Below, piece by piece: positions 41,286 through 48,604 of a stretch of 64,000 nt of DNA (its first letter is position 1; each line of letters begins with the position of its first letter). The stretch is from JADMJV01 sp964649085 (GTDB lineage Bacteria > Vulcanimicrobiota > Xenobia > Xenobiales > JADMJV01), in contig CAZYPN010000018.1 of NCBI GenBank assembly GCA_964649085.1, forward strand, positions 1 to 64,000, given 5' to 3'. A model generated the notes under the pieces. That model saw only the letters and a program-made list of their open reading frames with translations, was not told the origin of the DNA and did not search any database. Position numbers and translations under genes: made by a program.

Positions 41286-41387
41286 TTATTCGTAGTTTTT
41301 CTTCGACTTCTTCTCTTTCTTGAGCTTGGGGTCGGCCTTGGGCTTTTTCTTTTCTTTGTTGTTTTTCTGGTCTTTCTGAGCCATCAT
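41286..41387 (-). CDS. 33-residue lysine-rich small protein
   Basis: Two adjacent ATG codons (41387 and 41384) open a frame encoding about 33 residues, 14 of them Lys, with no hydrophobic segment (MAQKDQKNNKEKKKPKADPK, LKKEKKSKKNYE). GAGGTGG precedes the start. It begins 11 nt after the VOC stop and ends before a terminator, so it appears to be a true small gene. Probably binds nucleic acid or acidic partners, by charge only. Confidence 0.6.
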   Translation of the reverse strand: MMAQKDQKNNKEKKKPKADPKLKKEKKSKKNYE

Positions 41388-41397
41388 CCACCTCGAT

Positions 41398-41868
41398 TCA
41401 AGCTTTGGAGGCCATCATTTTCTTGGCTCGTTGCTGGATTTCCCGCTCGCTCAGGTTTTCTTTGCGAGTCATCAGGGTCCAGCGGTGGCCGAAGGGGTCG
41501 GTCAGGGTGCCAGAGCGGCAACCGTAGAACTGGTCGGCCATCGGGCATTCCGCTTTGGCGCCGGCCTGAATGGCCCGGTTGAATACCTTGTCGGCATCGG
41601 CGCAGTACAGCGCCATCGACACCGGAGTGCCCCCCACGCTCAGCGGAGAGCGATGGCCCATCTCGGGCATTTCATCGGCCAGATACAGCATGCAGCCGGC
41701 GATTCGCATTTCGGCGTGCATTACGCTCTTTCCGTCGGGACTTTTGAGACGCATGACCTCCTCGGCCATCATCACCTTCTTATAGAATTCCATGGCTTTG
41801 GCGCAGCCCTTGATCACCAGGTAGGGCACCAGAGGTTGGGTGCCTTCGGGCAAAGGATCGAGTTGCAT
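41398..41868 (-). CDS. VOC-family (PhnB-like) protein
   Basis: 156 residues with two beta-alpha-beta-beta-beta units: LVPYLVIKGCAKAMEFYKKV in the first and ALYCADADKVFNRAIQAGAK in the second, followed by DPFGHRWTLMTRKENLS. This layout matches PhnB/glyoxalase-like VOC proteins. The C-terminal motif ENLSEREIQQRAKKMMA is typical of the PhnB group. Metal ligands are not complete enough to assign a reaction. First gene of a two-gene unit with the lysine-rich peptide. Confidence 0.87.
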   Translation of the reverse strand: MQLDPLPEGTQPLVPYLVIKGCAKAMEFYKKVMMAEEVMRLKSPDGKSVMHAEMRIAGCMLYLADEMPEMGHRSPLSVGGTPVSMALYCADADKVFNRAIQAGAKAECPMADQFYGCRSGTLTDPFGHRWTLMTRKENLSEREIQQRAKKMMASKA

Positions 41869-41924
41869 AGTGAACCCCCGTAGTTAAGATGGTTCCTTTT
41901 ACCTCGGCTGGCCACAGAGAAACC

Positions 41925-41955
41925 AAAAAAAAAGCCCCTTTGCGAACAAAGGGGC
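41925..41955 (-). terminator. Terminator of the disordered-protein gene
   Basis: Stem GCCCCTTTG (41934-41942) with CAAAGGGGC (41947-41955), 4-nt loop CGAA, and a run of nine A (nine U on the minus strand) at 41925-41933. Strong intrinsic terminator for the minus-strand gene ending at 41979. Confidence 0.93.
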
Positions 41956-41978
41956 CAAAATTTGGTTCGAAGGAGATG

Positions 41979-42854
41979 TTAGAAGCGGATACCTCCCAAA
42001 TTCGGGACGCCGCCGAGGGCGGGCGCGCCGAGATTGGGAACTCCGAAGCCCTGCGGCTGCTGACCCAGGCCGAACTGGCCCATCTGACCCATCTGCTGCT
42101 GACCCTGCTGCTGCTGGAAGGGGTCGAAGCCGAGGGCACCCTGCACCAGGGCACGGGTCGAGGGTTGGGGCTGGAAGCCTTGCTGGGCATACTGGGTGGC
42201 TTTCTGCTGAAGCTGCGTCTTGAGTTGAGCGGCCTGCTGCGGATTGGGTTTGCACGAGCCACCTTTGCAGCCGCCCACGCCCTGAACGCCTTGCTGTCCG
42301 CCAGCACCAGGCGCACCGGCCTGGCCGCCGCGTCCCTGTGCCTGGAGCACCTGAGCGGCCAGTTGCTGCAGTTCCTGGTCGGGACCTTGCTGCTGGCTGG
42401 GATCCTGGGCGCCCTTGGCTTCGCCGGCTTTGTCGCCGCCCTTGTCGCCGCCACCGCAACATCCGCCAGCGCTCTGCTGGCCTTCCTGGGGCTGCTCGGC
42501 GGGCTTGTTCTTCAGCTCTTCGAGCTGCTTCTCCAGATCCTTAATCTTATCTTCAATGCCCTTGTCTTTGTCCTTGTCGTCGACTTTCTTGTCTTCGCCG
42601 GGCTTCTGGCCGTCTTCGGGCTTCTTGGCATCCTCGGCCTTCTTGGAATCCTCGCTGCGACGCCCCTCGCGGTTGCGGCGGCTTTCCTTCATCTCGTCAG
42701 AAGCCTTGAAGCCGTCCTTCGGCTCTTTGCTCTCGCGGGCCTGACGGTTTTCCTGGGCCTTGGGCTTTTCGCTGGCCTTGGGTTTGCTGCTCTGCCGCGT
42801 GCTGCGGGTGCTGCTCGATGAACGGGAACTGCTTGCGCTACGAACTGAAGCCAT
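41979..42854 (-). CDS. Disordered low-complexity protein with Cys clusters, no signal peptide
   Basis: 291 residues. N-terminus is Ser/Arg-rich (MASVRSASSSRSSSSTRST); a charged Lys/Glu/Asp middle contains a coiled coil (IEDKIKDLEKQLEELKNK); then two Cys clusters (GGCCGGG, GGCKGGSCKP) and a Gln/Gly/Pro-rich end (FQQQQGQQQMGQMGQFGLGQ). No domain recognised. Its coiled coil resembles that of the protein at 46859-47896, and both lack leaders. Could be exported or self-associating; the Cys clusters might bind metal or form disulfides. Confidence 0.75.
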   Translation of the reverse strand: MASVRSASSSRSSSSTRSTRQSSKPKASEKPKAQENRQARESKEPKDGFKASDEMKESRRNREGRRSEDSKKAEDAKKPEDGQKPGEDKKVDDKDKDKGIEDKIKDLEKQLEELKNKPAEQPQEGQQSAGGCCGGGDKGGDKAGEAKGAQDPSQQQGPDQELQQLAAQVLQAQGRGGQAGAPGAGGQQGVQGVGGCKGGSCKPNPQQAAQLKTQLQQKATQYAQQGFQPQPSTRALVQGALGFDPFQQQQGQQQMGQMGQFGLGQQPQGFGVPNLGAPALGGVPNLGGIRF

Positions 42855-42916
42855 TGTGTTGTCTCTCCTCTGTCGCTGTCTTGACCTCAGTATAAGCAGC
42901 CATGGTTGAGAAACAT

Positions 42917-44374
42917 TTACCGGGCTGCAACATCTTTCCGGCGCTTTTTCTCCGTTGTTTCACTCTTGTTTGAGACCAGCAGCTCAGCCCTCAGCTCTCC
43001 CAGGATGGCCAGACCCTGCTCGATTTCTTCAGGATTGGGGTGGGCAAAGCCCAGCCGCAGACAGGTGGAAGCCTGGCGATCCAGCCGGTAGGAACTGCCG
43101 GGGCGAACTCCTACCCCTCGTGATGCCGCCCGCCGAGCCAGTTCGTCGGTGTCGACGTGGGTGTCTACCCAGAAGCCCATGCCGCCGTCGGGCAGTCGCC
43201 AGCGGGCCGCCGGCCGCCAGCGCTGCAGAGCCTCGTGCATACACTGGCGACGTCGCTCATAATGGCGGCGCATCCGTCGCAGATGGCGCTCGAACCCACC
43301 TTCCTCCATCCAGCCCGCCACTGCCTCCTGGGTGAGGTTGTCGTTCTGGCGAGAAACCACCGTTTTCAGGCGATTCACCCGTTCGGCCAGGCGGGGTGGG
43401 GCGATCAGAAAGCCCAGTCGAGCCGAGGGGTGCAACACCTTCGAGAACGTCGAGCAATAGAGAATCCTGCCGTCGGGGTCCTGGGTCTTCAGCGGGGGTT
43501 GGCTGGTGCCTCGATAGTGAAACTCGAAATCGTAATCGTCCTCCATGAGGGGAACGTCGTAGCGACGGGCCAGTTCGTAAATCTCGCGGCGTCGGCGGGG
43601 GCTCAGGGTTACGGTGGTGGGATACTGATGCAGGGGCGTCAGATAGATCAGTCGCACGGGGCGCTGTTGCATCTGTTGTTCCAGGGATTCGGGAATCATG
43701 CCCTCCTCGTCGATCTTTACCGGGCACAACGTGGCCCCGCAGCACAGAAAGGCCTCCCAGACTTTGGAAAAGCCCTGCTCTTCGACGGCCACGCCGTCGC
43801 CCGCGGCCAGCCAGCAGCGGGCCGCCAGATACGAGGCTTCCTGGCTACCGTGGGTAACCACCAGTTCCTGACTGCCGAACTGCAGCCCGCGGGCCCGTCT
43901 GAGGTAGTGGCCGAGTTGCTCGCGAAAACGTGGCCTGCCCCCGGGCTCGCTATAGCCGAGCAGTTCCTCTGGCGAGAACTTTCTCATGGCCTGGCGTACA
44001 AAGACCGCATATTCCTCGTGGGGGAAAATGCGCAGGTCGGGTTGGCCGCTGGGAAAACTATAGGGAAACTTGGGGCGGGGTGGGTCTTCGGTGGCGGCCA
44101 GTTGCTCGTGAAAGGGCCACTGGAACTCTTGCGGTCGGGGTTCGGCAACCTGGGTGGGGCACAGGCCGTCCTGGCTGACCCGGTATCCCCAGCCGGGCAA
44201 ACTGTCCACCCAGCCCTCGGCCACAAGTTCCTCATAGGCCGCCATCACGGTGTGGCGATGAATGCCCAGTTGCTGGGCCAGCGAACGCGTCGAGGGAAGC
44301 GGGTCTCCGCGACGCAGTTGCCCGGTGCGAAGTTGATGCCGCAGCTGGGCGGCGAGTTCTCGAAACTTGGCCAT
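42917..44374 (-). CDS. MocR-type regulator (GntR HTH plus aminotransferase-like domain)
   Basis: 485 residues from the ATG at 44374. Residues 1-75 are a GntR winged helix (LPSTRSLAQQLGIHRHTVMA), and from about 110 the fold is a class I aminotransferase with the PLP-Lys in STFSKVLHPSARLGF. Such PdxR/MocR regulators sense PLP or amino acids and act on neighbouring genes. A longer frame is open upstream (start at a TTG before KAREL is possible), but the GntR domain begins here. Divergent from the HPt-thrB-tilS operon, which it may regulate. Confidence 0.9.
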   Translation of the reverse strand: MAKFRELAAQLRHQLRTGQLRRGDPLPSTRSLAQQLGIHRHTVMAAYEELVAEGWVDSLPGWGYRVSQDGLCPTQVAEPRPQEFQWPFHEQLAATEDPPRPKFPYSFPSGQPDLRIFPHEEYAVFVRQAMRKFSPEELLGYSEPGGRPRFREQLGHYLRRARGLQFGSQELVVTHGSQEASYLAARCWLAAGDGVAVEEQGFSKVWEAFLCCGATLCPVKIDEEGMIPESLEQQMQQRPVRLIYLTPLHQYPTTVTLSPRRRREIYELARRYDVPLMEDDYDFEFHYRGTSQPPLKTQDPDGRILYCSTFSKVLHPSARLGFLIAPPRLAERVNRLKTVVSRQNDNLTQEAVAGWMEEGGFERHLRRMRRHYERRRQCMHEALQRWRPAARWRLPDGGMGFWVDTHVDTDELARRAASRGVGVRPGSSYRLDRQASTCLRLGFAHPNPEEIEQGLAILGELRAELLVSNKSETTEKKRRKDVAAR

Positions 44375-44457
44375 GGGTCGAATTTGGTCAGCCAGCGGTC
44401 GGCTCCTTTGCAAGCGGAAACGGAGGGGCGGGGGGCGACTGCCTCGTAGAACAAAGC

Positions 44458-44808
44458 ATGCAAGGGGCACTGTTGCGACTGAAGAAAATGGCCGGTTCCG
44501 CCACGGCGCTGGAACTGCTGGACCGGTTCTTGGAAGAAAGCCCCGAGCGACTCCAGGCCTGCCTCCAGGCGCTGCCTCAGCAAGACTGGCAGAGCATTCG
44601 TTTTCATTTGCATCGCCTGCGCAGCGATGCCGGCTGGTTGGGGGCCAAGCAGGTTCAGGAACTGGCAGGGGAAGGCGAGAACCGGGTTGTCGACGGCAAT
44701 ACCGAAGGGCTGGAATCCCTGCTGCAGGACCTTTCCGGCCTGTGCTACGAGGTCTGTCAGGAGTTGCAACGCGAGCGCACGGTGCTACTGGGGAGCAAAG
44801 AGTTTTGA
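44458..44808 (+). CDS. Histidine phosphotransfer (HPt) domain protein
   Basis: 116 residues, a single four-helix HPt domain. Phosphoacceptor His52 in FHLHRLRSDAGWLGAKQV, the usual H-x-L-K/R-G/S-x-x-x-x-L/W-G-A pattern. It would shuttle phosphate between a receiver-bearing kinase and a response regulator. It overlaps the thrB start (TTGA) in a coupled operon, an unusual partner for an amino acid gene. The receiver protein at 5173, which lacks its own H-box, is a possible partner, without direct evidence. Confidence 0.82.
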   Translation: MQGALLRLKKMAGSATALELLDRFLEESPERLQACLQALPQQDWQSIRFHLHRLRSDAGWLGAKQVQELAGEGENRVVDGNTEGLESLLQDLSGLCYEVCQELQRERTVLLGSKEF

Positions 44809-45728
44809 AGTTTCGCCTGCGAGCCCCCGCCACCAGCGCCAACCTCGGTCCTGGCTTCGACGCCCTGGGGGTGGCCCTGGACCTGTGGAACGAACTCGAT
44901 GTTGAAGTCTTGCCTGGCGATGGCCCGGTGCGGCTTCAGCTCGAGGGTGAGGGGGCGGCCACGCTGCCTAACGACGAAACCAACCTGGTGGTTCAGGTGG
45001 CCCGCCGCTATCTCCGCGAGCGCGGAATGGCCCGCTGGCCGCGCCTGCAACTGGCCTGTCTCAATCGAATTCCTCTGGCCCGCGGGTTGGGTTCTTCGGC
45101 GGCCACACGCGCGCTTGGAGTGATGTTGGGGCAGATGCTGGCCGACCAGGGGGTCAACCTGGAAGAACTTTGTGATCAGGCGGCCCGCGACGAAGGCTCG
45201 GCCGACAACGTGGCCGCCTGCACCCACGGTGGTTTGGTATCCGCCCTGGCCGAGGGCCCTCGGGTGCGGGTGCTGAGGTGTTCGGTGCATCCCTGTTGGA
45301 AGGTGGTCGTAGCCATTCCCCCTTTCCCTTTAGAAACCGAGCGCTCGCGCCAGGTGCTGCCGCAGCAAGTGGCCCTTCAAGACGCGGTCTTCAACGCGGC
45401 TCATCTGCCCTGGCTCTTGCAAGGATTGGCCACGGGTCAGGGAGAGTTGGTGGCTCTGGGCTGCCAGGACCGCCTGCATCAGAGCTATCGCCAGGGCTTG
45501 ATTCCCGGCATGGGTTCAGTGTTCCAGGGGGCTGTGCGGGCGGGTGCCAGTGCCTGTTATCTCTCGGGTGCTGGCTCAACCCTGGCGGCCTGGGTGGACA
45601 CTCGCCACGTCGATCCCGCGGCGGTGGCCAGCGCTATGGAGCTGGCCTGGAGCCCCTTTACTTCCTGCCGGGCCCGGGTGCTTTCGGTGCTGGGCAGCGG
45701 AGCCAGCTGCCAGATTGTTGACGCCTGA
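44805..45728 (+). CDS. thrB: Homoserine kinase
   Basis: 307 residues from the TTG at 44805 (overlapping the HPt stop; GGGAGC upstream). GHMP kinase: N-terminal APATSANLGPGFDALG, glycine-rich ATP loop PLARGLGSSAA, and C-terminal YLSGAGSTL. Phosphorylates L-homoserine in threonine synthesis. Starting from the much longer upstream frame would add non-homologous sequence, so the TTG start is preferred. Coupled to tilS by overlapping starts/stops. Confidence 0.95.
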   Translation: MKFRLRAPATSANLGPGFDALGVALDLWNELDVEVLPGDGPVRLQLEGEGAATLPNDETNLVVQVARRYLRERGMARWPRLQLACLNRIPLARGLGSSAATRALGVMLGQMLADQGVNLEELCDQAARDEGSADNVAACTHGGLVSALAEGPRVRVLRCSVHPCWKVVVAIPPFPLETERSRQVLPQQVALQDAVFNAAHLPWLLQGLATGQGELVALGCQDRLHQSYRQGLIPGMGSVFQGAVRAGASACYLSGAGSTLAAWVDTRHVDPAAVASAMELAWSPFTSCRARVLSVLGSGASCQIVDA

Positions 45729-46908
45729 CTCTCTCTGGAATCAGCTCGAGTGGCCCCACGGCCGGCCTCTTGTACTGGCATTCTCGGGGGGGGGCGATTC
45801 CCTGGCGCTGCTACACCTGTTGCTGGGCTCACCCTGGCCCCTGCATCTGGCTCATCTCGACCATGGCTCTGGGGCCGCTCAGGCCGACCGCGTGCGCAGC
45901 CTGGCCAGTCAGCACGACCTGCCGCTGCATCTGCGGCGTTTTGACGTTCAGCGCTGGGCTCGTCGCTATGGCCTGAGCTGGGAGGCCGCCGGGCGCTGGC
46001 TGCGCTATCGCTGGCTCGAGTCGTTGTCGCGGCAGTTGGGAGCACTGATCCTCACCGGTCACCACGCCGACGACCAGGCCGAAACGCTGGTCATGCGGCT
46101 GATTCAGGGCACGACCCTCGACGGATTGAGCGGCATCCAGCCGCGCACTTCTTGGCTGGCTCGACCCTTGCTCGCTTATCGCCGCAGCCAGCTGCGCGAT
46201 TATCTTCAGGGTAGGGGGCTGCCTTGGTACGAAGATCCGGCCAACCAGCAGCAACGCTTCTTGCGCGTGCAGGTCCGTCAGCAGGTTATGCCCTTGCTCG
46301 AGTCGCTCAATCCTTCCACGGTTGAGCATCTCTGCCGTCTGGCCCGGGATGCCTGGGAGTGCCGCCAGGGTCCTTCCGCCCGGCACCGCTTCGAGGTCCT
46401 GCTGCATCGTAGCTGGAAGCGGCTGGCGCCTCTGGGGGCGCGTTGGGAACGCAGCCACGCCGACGCCCTTTGGCTGGCTCTGCGCCAGCCCCGCGGCAGT
46501 TGGAATTTGCCGGGGCGCTGTTGGTGCGAGTGGACCCCCAGCAGCCTGTGGCTTGGGCGCGAGCGCCCCAGGCTGCCGGCCCTTCTCTCCCAGCAGGGGC
46601 CGTCGGCGGTTGCGATCCACCTGAGGCCCGGAAACTGGGTGTGGCGCACTCGACAGCCCGGCGACCGCTGGGGCGATTCGCTGCTCAAAGACGTCATGCA
46701 GTCACGGGGCTTGCCCCGGCGTTGGCGCGACCAGGTGGGGCTGCTGGCTCAGGGGTCTCAGGTGGCCTGGCTGGAGGGATGGGGCCCTCATCCGCACTGG
46801 GAGGTCCATGAAAAAGGGCCAGCGCAGAACTTCTGGCTGGCCCCGTGGGTAGGCCCGATCAGGCTCGAGGATTGCCCCCGGCCGTCTGTAGGGCCGCCTG
46901 ATAGGTAG
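45718..46908 (+). CDS. tilS: tRNA(Ile)-lysidine synthetase
   Basis: 396 residues from a TTG at 45718 inside the thrB 3' end. PP-loop SGGGDSLALL (residues about 25-34), HHADDQAETLVMRLIQGTTL and a C-terminal substrate region (RPGNWVWRTRQPGD, LLKDVMQ) are typical. Converts the wobble C of tRNA-Ile(CAU) to lysidine so that it reads AUA. In Bacillus and relatives tilS is next to hprT and ftsH; here an SLT protein gene separates it from them. Last 50 nt overlap the SLT gene on the other strand. Confidence 0.93.
   Translation: MTPDSLWNQLEWPHGRPLVLAFSGGGDSLALLHLLLGSPWPLHLAHLDHGSGAAQADRVRSLASQHDLPLHLRRFDVQRWARRYGLSWEAAGRWLRYRWLESLSRQLGALILTGHHADDQAETLVMRLIQGTTLDGLSGIQPRTSWLARPLLAYRRSQLRDYLQGRGLPWYEDPANQQQRFLRVQVRQQVMPLLESLNPSTVEHLCRLARDAWECRQGPSARHRFEVLLHRSWKRLAPLGARWERSHADALWLALRQPRGSWNLPGRCWCEWTPSSLWLGRERPRLPALLSQQGPSAVAIHLRPGNWVWRTRQPGDRWGDSLLKDVMQSRGLPRRWRDQVGLLAQGSQVAWLEGWGPHPHWEVHEKGPAQNFWLAPWVGPIRLEDCPRPSVGPPDR
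46811..46843 (-). terminator. Intragenic terminator for the SLT gene
   Basis: GGGCCAG (46816-46822) pairs with CTGGCCC (46837-46843), with five A at 46811-46815, that is, U5 on the minus strand. It lies inside the tilS 3' coding region and would end the SLT-protein transcript. Confidence 0.55.
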
Positions 46909-47896
46909 ACCAGTGGCGCCCCTGGCCCGTAGAGATGGCCCAGGCGGTGGTCAGAGCTTGAGCTTTCCAATCGGTCCAGTTCATGCTGACACCCTGCCAG
47001 GCCTGGGGGTTGGCCTGGCGTGCTTTGGGAGCCATCGACTGGAAAGTGGGCTCGATAAACTGGAACATACCTTTGGAGGGCGTGCCCTTTCTGGCGTTGC
47101 TGTCCCAGTTATTGGCGATGTCGCCGGTGTTGAAGTTGGATTCGCGACGAGCGATCTCGCTCAGCACTCGGGGATTCACACCGTAGGCGCTGGCGGCAAA
47201 CTGGATGAACTGGTCCACCTCTTCTTTGCCGGCCCCCGCGCCCTGACCAGCGCCGGCCTCATTGGCCCCGCCCGCCGGGGCGCCACCCCCAGCAGGTGCG
47301 CCTCCGCCTGCCGGAGCTCCGCCGCCACCAGCCGGGGCACCACCGCCGCCTGCCGGAGCGCCACCGCCGCCCGCCGGGGCACCACCGCCGCCCGCCGGAG
47401 CGCCACCGCCGCCCGCCGGAGCTCCACCACCACCGGCGGGCGCACCTTCGCCGCCGGCCGGGGGAGTGCCACCGGCATCGGGCGTTCCCTGGTTCTGGCC
47501 GCCCTCACCCTTCTGCAGTCGCTCGAGCTCGGCCTTGATACGCGCAATCGCTTCCTTATCGCCGCGGGCTTCGGCCTCTTTGAGTTGCTTTTCCAGCTGG
47601 TCGACCTGCTGTTGGACCTTCTCGGGCAGCTTGGGCTTGTTGTCGGTCTTTCCGCCTTCCGACTTGTTCTCGCCGTCGGCCTTCTTGGGTTCTTCCTTGA
47701 AATTGTCCGCCAGAGCTCCCAGGTGATTGCTATCGGCCTTCTCTTTCGAGGTCGCGTCCTTGGAGATCGTCGATTCATCTTTTTTGGCGGGCGCCTTCTC
47801 GGCAACTTCGGTCTTCTTGGGTTCCACCCGGGCTTCCACTTTGGGAGCCGGGGCTGCCACCGAAGGCTTGGAGCTTACGTTTTTGGGAATCGACAT
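46859..47896 (-). CDS. Disordered protein with C-terminal lytic transglycosylase-like domain
   Basis: 345 residues, ATG after AGGAGGCTCC. Residues 1-110 are charged and disordered, with a coiled coil (VQQQVDQLEKQLKEAEARGD); residues 145-210 are a (GGGGAPA)n repeat; residues 225-345 fit an SLT/lysozyme-like fold with catalytic Glu in IARRESNFN and AxxxGxFQFIxPT-like KGTPSKGMFQFIEPTF. It could cleave the glycan chain. No signal peptide, so export route is unclear. Shares its disordered, coiled-coil style with the 41979 protein. Confidence 0.8.
   Translation of the reverse strand: MSIPKNVSSKPSVAAPAPKVEARVEPKKTEVAEKAPAKKDESTISKDATSKEKADSNHLGALADNFKEEPKKADGENKSEGGKTDNKPKLPEKVQQQVDQLEKQLKEAEARGDKEAIARIKAELERLQKGEGGQNQGTPDAGGTPPAGGEGAPAGGGGAPAGGGGAPAGGGGAPAGGGGAPAGGGGAPAGGGGAPAGGGAPAGGGAPAGGANEAGAGQGAGAGKEEVDQFIQFAASAYGVNPRVLSEIARRESNFNTGDIANNWDSNARKGTPSKGMFQFIEPTFQSMAPKARQANPQAWQGVSMNWTDWKAQALTTAWAISTGQGRHWSTYQAALQTAGGNPRA
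47262..47462. repeat. GC-rich in-frame repeat encoding (GGGGAPA)n
   Basis: About nine tandem units of 18-21 bp rich in CCGCC and GCCGG within the SLT protein gene; the minus-strand frame encodes Gly-Gly-Gly-Gly-Ala-Pro-Ala. The unit length varies between copies, and the plus strand also looks open, but only as an antisense shadow. Confidence 0.85.
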
Positions 47897-48063
47897 GGAG
47901 CCTCCTGAATTGAGCTTTGTATGAGTATTTCACTTGAGCCAGCCCAAGTGAGGACCAGAAAGATACGATTTTGTTAATCACCTGAACAATTTGTTGCAAC
48001 CATGTATCAATCCTGTGGCAACGGAAAGGAGTGCCCGGTAGGAAGTGGAAGCGGCGCGCCGAG

Positions 48064-48573
48064 ATGCAAACCGTTCCCGTCGACAGGATTCTTTTTACCG
48101 CCGAGCAGATCCAGCAGCGCGTTGGCGAGCTGGGCCAGGAGATCGCCCGCGACTATGCCGGTAAGCCGCTCCACCTGATCGGTGTGCTGCGGGGGGCGCT
48201 TCCCTTTCTGGCCGATCTGGTGCGGGCCATCGACCTGCCTCAGGTCACTTTTGACTTTCTGTGCGTTCGGCGACGGCCCGAGCGGACTCCAGAACTTCTT
48301 TTCGATTTGGACTCGGCCCTGGAGGGACGCCACGTTTTACTCGTAGAAGATCTTGTGGGAGAGGGTCGCACCCTGGCCTATCTGGAAAAGATGCTTCGGG
48401 TGCGCAACCCGGCCAGTCTTCGGTTGTGCAGTTTGTTGCGCCGTGATCGCGGCGTGGAACTCGCTTATCGAGGCTGGGATTTAGAGGAGCAGGGTTTTCT
48501 CGTCGGTTACGGCCTGGATCTCCAGGAGTCGTGGCGGCACTTGCCTTACATCGGGGTAGCCCGGGGGGTCTGA
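48064..48573 (+). CDS. Degenerate hypoxanthine phosphoribosyltransferase paralogue
   Basis: 169 residues from the ATG at 48064; a GTG at 48031 is a possible longer start. Family fold is clear (PLHLIGVLRGALPFLADLVR, FLVGYGLDLQESWRHLPYIG). The PRPP-binding loop reads VEDLVGEGRTL instead of VEDIVDTGLTL, so the catalytic Asp and the Thr-Gly are replaced, and the flexible SSY loop is FLCVRRRPE. It may be inactive or regulatory. It lies 31 nt before ftsH, keeping the tilS-hprT-ftsH order of Firmicutes. An intact copy is at 51060. Confidence 0.87.
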   Translation: MQTVPVDRILFTAEQIQQRVGELGQEIARDYAGKPLHLIGVLRGALPFLADLVRAIDLPQVTFDFLCVRRRPERTPELLFDLDSALEGRHVLLVEDLVGEGRTLAYLEKMLRVRNPASLRLCSLLRRDRGVELAYRGWDLEEQGFLVGYGLDLQESWRHLPYIGVARGV

Positions 48574-48604
48574 GCCCAAGTCGGAGAACCCAGGAGGACC
48601 TAGA

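Noticed and set aside
47262..47726. Plus-strand Pro/Ala/Gly repeat frame
   Set aside because: Antisense shadow of the (GGGGAPA)n repeat in the SLT protein, whose C-terminal domain and RBS support the minus strand.
48031..48063. GTG start for the degenerate HPRT gene
   Set aside because: The RBS-like GGAAAGGA abuts the GTG with no spacing; the ATG at 48064 gives a length and N-terminus closer to relatives, though the longer form is not excluded.
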